This document shows positions 57,374-64,000 of a stretch of DNA of 64,000 bases, piece by piece. The stretch covers positions 40,690,147-40,754,146 of the forward strand of contig NC_061797.1 in assembly GCF_021462225.1 (NCBI RefSeq), read 5' to 3'. The DNA is from Girardinichthys multiradiatus. Its lineage: Eukaryota > Chordata > Actinopteri > Cyprinodontiformes > Goodeidae. The translations under genes were made by a program, and so were the position numbers. Each line of letters begins with the position of its first letter. Position 1 is the stretch's first letter. The notes beneath the pieces were generated by a model. It was not told where the DNA came from and searched no databases. It saw only the letters and a program-made list of their open reading frames with translations.

Positions 57374-60104
57374 CAGCATCAGCATCAGCTGGTCCTTAAA
57401 TTAAAAACAAATCCTACAACAGTTAAAAATAAAATCAAACTGTGACAACACATATTTCAAATACATGACAGGACATGGATCCACAAAATCCCCTTCATTT
57501 TCAGACATGTCTAACACACACTTTAAAAAAAACTAGCATACATTATGAGGTAGAATACAGTGTGGCAGCAACTTAAAAATGTGTTGTTTCTCCACTGTGT
57601 TCCATCACCTGCAGCACAATCAAACATCACTACATCTGTACTTCCACAGGGAGATGGCTTTGTGATTTTCACAGGCCTCAAAGGAGTAATAAAAAGGGGT
57701 GACTGAGTTTAACATAACCAATATAACACAACGAAGTCAAAGAAAATGTCATCCTCAGGACTCTCCACATACTTTGAACAAAGCAGTGACGTGCCAAAGA
57801 TTATACTGTAAAATATGCATGTCCCAATGAAATATGCATACAGCCATGTGTCATTGATGACATGGCTGCTACAAAGGCCGCACAGGTACACACAAATGTT
57901 ACTCAGATTCTATTCCCCTGACTTCAGTGTGTACCAAAGAAAAAGAGTCAATTGGGAGAATAATTATGCCTGACACAAGCATATTTGGTAGCATCTGAAC
58001 TTGCGTATCTGTGCCACTCATTTGTTTCTTCTTTTTTATTTACATTTTAATTAATGTTTGAAATGGTAATAATAACAGACTACAGTAAAAAAAAAGGATT
58101 AGACGTCAATTGCATTGTTTCTGAATTTAATGCCCCAAATATCTTGAAGAAATAAGACTGCCAACAAATGGGGGTCTAATCTACTCGTTCATGGTGGTTT
58201 TAAGAGGGAATATTTTGAAGGGTTGGTTCTAGCTCTCCCACCACTGTAGTGATCAAGCTGCACAGAGGGGCTCCTCTTTCTTTTGTTTTGCCACTAAAGG
58301 GAAAGAAGGTTACACGTATGAGCCGTGAATTAAATCCAGAAACTGCCAATGCAAAGCAAGTTAAATGCCTAGGACATGGCAAATGTCACAGATATTTAAA
58401 TTGTATTTATCAATATAAACATGGTATTGTTTGCTGGGATTACAGTGAAATGTTGTCTCTCTAAACTCAGATTAAAGGAAATACTCTTTAATATTCATGA
58501 CCAAGGCTACAGGGCCAGCAGATAATCTCCTCTAGATGCATGAGTCCAAAAATAAAAATAGTAGCATTAGAACCATAACAGTTTGACACAGTCAGGTACA
58601 AGATGGTAAAGCTGGAAAAAAACTGACCATCTAACTTGCCTTTAGCTACTTGCTTTTTGGGTCTCAGGTAACTCGTTCACTACAGGCATGTGTTACTATA
58701 ATAGAGTAGTTAAGAGGGCCTCTTGTTGAGGGCTGTTCCCTCCTGTCTTGGCACACTGACTCCTGTGTGAACAAGGATGCCTGGACGATTTAGCGCAACC
58801 TTGTTAGGTTGAGCATTGCACAACTGAAACTGTCATGCAGCATATAATGTGTAATTACACTTGGAGCCACTTTGCTTGAGAATATTCAAACCTAGAATGA
58901 ATGGATTTCACTTTAGAAGGTCAACATGCATCCTGCACACTGTTTGCTCTATGGCTGATGTTTTGAGGAGAGAGCGCAGGCGGAGGAGCCCTTCTCATAG
59001 TTGCTTTTCCCAAATGGCTAGTTGCTTTTTCAATATGGTTGCACCCTTTCTTAACCACAATCTACCTCCGCCCTTTAGTCTCCGCACCGCTTTCTGTTAC
59101 GGTTTTGTCTTCTGGAACTTCCATTACTTGAAGAGGATAAAAATACAGCACCCTGTGAATTTTGTTGGTCCTGTCAGAGTTGCCATTGAAAATATGGATA
59201 CTTTTTCAAAGATTTTACTTTGAAACCAAAGTAAGAAAACAAGGTGGCTGCAACATTTACACAGAGGGGCCACAACACTGAAATGTATCGTCCCTCCATG
59301 TACATTTTCTTATATTGGACCACAGAGATTTCAGGCTCTCAACACACACACACATACATCTACTCACAGCTCCATACAAATATATAAACATTTAAACAAA
59401 TCCACATGTAACATTGTGAAAAACATTTAGAAAGCAATTAAAACAATGGATATTCTGGACACTCGAGTCATCAGACCCCCACACAAACCTGCAGACGTCC
59501 ACACACTGAGTCACCATAATCCATTACATCCTTTTGGATGTGTTATACTTGTTTATCGACAGTGCCAATTTTAAAAGACAGTCTGTGTATCTTATCCCTT
59601 TCCACTGTAAACCTCTCTTCCCCATCTCAACCTCAGACACCGATGACACATCCATTTAAACACCCCTTTCACTCGCATGGACATATGACTCAATGATAAT
59701 GACAGTACTGAGTGTTTTATAGAGAGTCATAATTACAATCATCTAAACCTCCATTCTTGGGAGTTTATGTCCATCTCCACCTTTCCTTCTCACTCTTCCT
59801 CTCTTCCTCCCTGGCAGCAGCAGCTTTTGCTTGGAAATGCCTCTTTTCTCAGACGATAATCTATTGCCTTCCTCCCATCGCTTACATGTTGCTACATGGT
59901 GAGTCAGTGCTGTAATTCCATCATTAGCTGGATAATTTGTGTGCTGACTGTGTGTTAAAACTTTAAGTGCCAGCTTTGCTTTGACCCCCAGGCAGGTTTG
60001 ACTAATGCGAGACTGCCCACCAAGCACCACCTGAGCTCTGTAGTGTGTGTAGTTCATCACAATCTGACCAACAATAGATTTGGGCATTAGGACCTCAACA
60101 TGTA
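57374..60104. other. intergenic, no gene seen
   Basis: No recognisable gene. The stretch 58740-59200 is GC-balanced and non-repetitive and may be functional noncoding DNA; its 120-codon + frame (58861-59223) opens without an ATG and has no domain. The 124-codon minus frame at 59743-60117 overlaps the start of a Tc1 remnant and has a lysine/arginine-rich low-complexity end. Confidence 0.4.
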
Positions 60105-60865
60105 AAGTACCTTGCAAACTTATTTATGCCCCCTTTGTCACATGCAACCACAAACTTCAATATATTTTATTGGAATTTTAGTTGATGGACAACAAGAAGC
60201 ACATAACTAAAGCGATAGGAGGATGATCCATGGTAGAAATGTTTTTACAAATAAAAACTGGAAAAGTGTGGCATGCTCTTGTATTAATCCCCTTTTAATC
60301 TGACATCTCCAAATAAAATCCAGTGTGACCAGTTGCCTTATAATGTCACAAAGTTTGTAAAAATAGTCAACATGTGTAGATTTCAAACTCAGTACAGCTA
60401 CAGATGTTCTCCAAATGAATTAGTGAACAAATAGCATTATAATAGAAATAACACAACAAACAGGTCAGGGATTAAAATTGTGGGGAACTGTAAAGCAGGT
60501 TTGGATCATTCAACAACATCTAAAATCCCAAGTGTGTAACAGCTCACTGGGGTCCACTGACAACTCTAGAGGAGCCGCAGAGATCGATAGCTCAGGTGGG
60601 AATATCTGTGGACAGCAGAACTGATAGTTGTGCGCTTAAAAAATATTGTGAGTGGTAAGCAGGAGGCATATTATGGTTATAGTTTGCCATAAGCCTTGTA
60701 GGTGACACAACAAACTATAAGGAGGTACTCTGTCACAACAAGTGGCAGCATCAATTGAGAATGCATTCTTCAGCAGGGACATGGAGGAAGAGTTGATGGA
60801 AAGATGGATAGAGCTAAAACAGGGCATTCCTGGAAGGAAACTTGTTAGAGGTGGCAAATGACCAC
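60105..60865 (+). mobile_element. Decayed Tc1-like transposon, subfamily C
   Basis: Left terminus after TA (60103-60104): AAGTACCTTGCAAACTTATT (60105-60124), then CAACCACAAACTTCAATATA (60147-60166), matching the subfamily C end. + strand transposase pieces follow: CAGGTCAGGGATTAAAATTG (60461-60480), GATAGCTCAGGTGGGAATAT (60587-60606) and TTCTTCAGCAGGGACATGGA (60766-60785). The sequence stops being recognisable near 60865; the catalytic C-terminal part and right terminus are missing. Confidence 0.8.
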
Positions 60866-61299
60866 AGCCTGCCAGAGACAAACAGCTCTAAATCAAAAGT
60901 TAAATTACAGTAAAGTACAGGTTGGATTATGCAAGCATTTTAAGATAGAGAGACAGAGAGGTAAACTGATAAGACATATCTCACCTCAGTTCCCAACAGC
61001 CTTGATAAACTTGCATAATTAAATTGCCTTAAACCTTGAAGTATGCATAGGGTTTAAAGATTCACTCCAGGCAGAAATGCTTGATTTTGATTGCAGCATG
61101 AGGAATAAAGACGTTTCTACCTGTGTGTAAGTTTTAAAATAATATAAATATGTTGGTTTTCTGTGGTACATATAATAAAACCTATATGTAGCTGATGTGT
61201 GTAAGACGTGACAGAACTTGACAGTCTACCTGTGTGTCATAGTCAAACTCAATATTCAATCACAGTTGAACTGCTTGCAGTTCATGACAAATCTCCACC
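60866..61299. other. intergenic, no gene seen
   Basis: AT-rich; nothing recognised. Confidence 0.45.
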
Positions 61300-61520
61300 T
61301 GTGTGTGGGATCAGTGTAGTTGTACATGTGGGAGCTCGCCCTGATCCCACAGCCTCTGCACTATCACCCACCACCTAAGGCCCTGCCCAAATGTGTGACT
61401 GATTGACTAATGGGAGAATCTAATCTGACAAAGAGTATCAGTGATTGATCACCAAGGCTCACCTGAGCACCTGAGGGAGGCCCGGCATGCCAAAGAGTGT
61501 GGGCCTCAAGAGAGCACACC
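61300..61520. promoter_or_regulatory. Candidate conserved noncoding element with PBX-like motifs
   Basis: Non-repetitive GC-balanced block. TGACTGATTGACTAATGGG (61396-61414) and CAGTGATTGATCACC (61439-61453) give two TGATTGA(C/T) words typical of PBX/TALE-HOX sites within 60 bases. GGATCAGTG...CTGATCCC near 61308-61346 forms a small inverted repeat. The function is inferred. Confidence 0.35.
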
Positions 61521-63279
61521 TTCCTTGTGCTTGTTCACCTGACTCCCTTGGGCAAATTCCCTAGCACAGGAATCTGTGTGGTCAACACTGCAACTATGTG
61601 AATAAATGCATACACTCTGCCTCACAAGTGGATTGTGTGAACCTAAAACTAATTCAACATGCATGTAGGTCAGGAAAAAATTATATATATAATCATTTAT
61701 ACTTTGAGACAAGTGATGTTTCTGTTGATCTTGAAAGGAGCTCTCTGACAAAACATGTTTAAAGAACAACCTTGGGCTATTAAACCGACTTGTCTGAGCA
61801 ACAGGATTTTTCCTAATTAAAAATGAATTTAGCCATTTTACACCAAACAAGAGTAAGTCCAGTCACACCAAGAAAAAGACAATTAGCATGGAATCAATTT
61901 CATTCTTTCTTTTTTCTTCTCCATCTTATTTTGCTGCTGAATTATTTTAGCAGCATGATGAACGCTATGGGAAAAGAACACACAAACTATGAGATTCTTG
62001 GAAGACGAATGCAGACAAACCCCCATCTCGCTCATAGCTATGTCTGGATTGCCTTCTGTGCTGAGATAGGAGTCAACATGTTTAGCGACATCAAAAGAAA
62101 ACCTGATACCTTAAGTATAAGAAGATTAACACTTGCAGTGATCTTGAGCTTAGGCTTCTCCAGGACTTTCAACAGACCGTGCCAGAAGGGACAATTACCA
62201 ATGAATTGGCACCAACATCTCGTAGTTATTTAACAAAATCTGGCACAGTGTATAAGCTCTCGTCCCTAAGACTTCCTTTCAAGTCTGGCCCCGGTATCAG
62301 AAGGCTAACAGATTGGGGAATGTGACGAGAGCCGACAGCAGGGGAATCTGCAGGAACACTGACAGAGGGAGGTGGTGGGGGAAGAGGTAAGTGAGCAAGA
62401 AAGAAAGAGAAACAAAGGAGACAAAGAAGAAAACAAAGAAACAATCATATCAGTCAGGAGACATTTTATTTCCTGACTTCAGGGTTGTGTCATATCTCAG
62501 GGTGGATATTTGTGGTGTGTCTAAGCTGACTGGTATGCCTGTGGGGTTTTACTGTTTACCTCAGTGGACCCAATATGACAAATTCAGGAATGTGACATTC
62601 TATAAAACTCTGAAAGCAAATGTTGATAATATGATTTAAAACGACAGATCTAGGCATAGCACATACATGCTGACAAACATTTTAAACATATTTTAATGAT
62701 GTAATAATATAAACACCACATTATTTTATGAATATTGCTACTTAGAGTGTTTTAGAATATTTCAATGTCAGAAAGCGACACACGCAAATTGATGTTAAAA
62801 CACCTGTAGGAGATGTTATGTTGCCACAAGCTGTCTGCTAATCCGTACCTTTAGCGTTTCACCACAGGGCCTCTCAGGGTTTACGGAGTACACTGCTCTT
62901 TACACATTTATCACTCCCCGTTAATCCAAAGTACATACTGTATGCTTGTACCTACAAAGATTTTTCAGAACTGAAAGTAATCTGCCTGTCAAAGGGGATG
63001 TCAAAAGAGGAAACCATACGGTGAAGTCATGGACAAACTCCTTAGGCAAAGATGCCTCATTCCCTGCAGGAAATTGACACGTTCCTGAGATTTTTGGGAC
63101 AAAGTTTCAAAGTTTATGCAAGTGCTTTTGCCTTTCTGTATAACTTTCTGCATTCCTGCAAAAAACAGATTTTTTACAGAAATTTGGATTGTTGTTTTTA
63201 AACGTTTTGTTAAAACTACCACACCTCACGAAATATTAATGCTGTTGTCAAATACTGTAGTTTCCTATCTTGCCATGTA
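61521..63279. other. intergenic, no gene seen
   Basis: Frames of 114 codons (minus, 61506-61850) and 136 codons (plus, 61823-62233) lack domains and splice context. The block 62230-62400 is GC-balanced and could be regulatory. A GA-rich patch lies at 62390-62450. Confidence 0.4.
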
Positions 63280-64000
63280 CAGGTCCTTCTCAAAATATTA
63301 GCATATTGTGATAAAGTTCATTATTTTCCATAATGTCATGATGAAAATGTAACATTCATATATTTTAGATTCATTGCACACTAACTGAAATATTTCAGGT
63401 CTTTTATTGTCTTAATACGGATGATTTTGGCGTACAGCTCATGAAAACCCAAAATTCCTATCTCACAAAATTAACATATCATTAAAAGGGTCTCTAAACG
63501 AGCTATGAACCTAATCATCTGAATCAACAAGTTAACTCTAAACACCTGCAAAAGATTCCTGAGGCCTTTAAAACTCCCAGCCTGGTTCATCACTCAAAAC
63601 CCCAATCATGGGTAAGACTGCTGACCTGACTGCTGTCCAGAAGGCCACTATTGACACCCTCAAGCAAGAGGGTAAGACACAGAAAGAAATTTCTGAACAA
63701 ATAGGCTGTTCCCAGAGTGCTGTATCAAGGCACCTCAGTGGGAAGTCTGTGGGAAGGAAAAAGTGTGGCAGAAAACGCTGCACAATGAGAAGAGGTGACC
63801 GGACCCTGAGGAAGATTGTGGAGAAGGGCCGATTCCAGACCTTGGGGGACCTGCGGAAGCAGTGGACTGAGTCTGGAGTAGAAACATCCAGAGCCACCGT
63901 GCACAGGCGTGTGCAGGAAATGGGCTACAGGTGCTGCATTCCCCAGTCCTGGGCTACAGAGAAGCAGCACTGGACTGTTGCTCAGTGGTCCAAAGTACTT
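63280..64000 (+). mobile_element. Second copy of Tc1-like subfamily E, cut by the window edge
   Basis: Begins after TA (63278-63279) with CAGGTCCTTCTCAAAATATT, the same end as the intact copy at 21395. Left terminus, leader and the first part of the transposase align closely with that copy, with only scattered substitutions. Differences include a 7-base insertion in the leader (near 63574-63580) and a 42-base in-frame deletion in the transposase near 63946. The right part lies beyond the window. Confidence 0.93.
63608..64000 (+). pseudogene. Tc1 transposase, partial, with 14-codon in-frame deletion
   Basis: The first 131 codons are visible and open. The N-terminal helix-turn-helix region matches the intact copy apart from a few substitutions (for example ISEQIG for ISERIG, and GRKKCG for GRKTCG). 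After GYRCCIPQ the sequence jumps to SWATEKQHW, so 14 residues corresponding to about 114-127 of the intact protein are lost. These sit in the stretch joining the DNA-binding and catalytic domains. The frame is kept, but loss of this segment probably weakens or abolishes function. Whether the catalytic core is intact cannot be seen here. Confidence 0.8.

Noticed and set aside
59743..60117. 124-codon minus frame ending in a basic stretch
   Set aside because: It starts inside a Tc1 terminal repeat and its basic end reads a low-complexity CT-rich tract; no domain.
1..64000. CRISPR arrays, bacterial operons, rRNA genes, retroviral or LTR elements
   Set aside because: None is seen. Direct repeats are microsatellites or transposon parts, and no gag/pol-like frame or paired LTR was recognised.

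Overview
The window is vertebrate, almost certainly teleost, nuclear DNA. It carries one recognisable host gene, with GT-AG introns, in a long AT-rich intergenic stretch full of fish-type repeats: Tc1/mariner DNA transposons, a tRNA-derived SINE and LINE 3' tails. The repeat mix suggests a percomorph, perhaps a killifish-like cyprinodontiform, but that narrower call is weak.

The gene is an Iroquois homeobox gene, irx5, most likely irx5a. It lies on the + strand with three coding exons (38281-38523, 39328-39733, 40324-41024) that splice to a 449-residue TALE homeodomain protein. About 38 kb upstream and 23 kb downstream contain no other convincing host coding gene. This fits the gene deserts that flank Iroquois genes in vertebrates and usually carry long-range enhancers. 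Neither irx3 nor irx6, the usual cluster partners, is in the window.

Left arm (1-38280): several non-repetitive, GC-balanced islands are candidate regulatory elements (near 12.4, 16.5, 25.1, 29.3, 29.7 and 32.3 kb). They are separated by old Tc1 copies and one apparently intact 1593-bp Tc1-like transposon (21395-22987). That transposon has a 334-codon DD34E transposase and TTAGCATAT direct repeats inside long inverted termini. The irx5 promoter region (about 36.4-38.28 kb) is CpG-rich. It also has splice signals on the minus strand compatible with a divergent noncoding transcript, as CRNDE is beside human IRX5.

Right arm (41025-64000): more candidate islands follow (41.6, 42.5, 43.4, 46.4, 48.2 and 61.4 kb), plus a CpG-rich block with a canonical TATA box at 44.36 kb. 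Further transposon debris includes a three-layer nest at 53.7-55.1 kb. A second copy of the intact Tc1 family runs off the right edge (63280-64000).

At least five Tc1-like subfamilies of different age can be told apart. I found no bacterial-type system, CRISPR array, rRNA or true tRNA gene. I did not find a clearly new biological system. The points most worth following are the possibly active Tc1 element, the putative antisense exon near the irx5 promoter, and the TATA/CpG block downstream of irx5.
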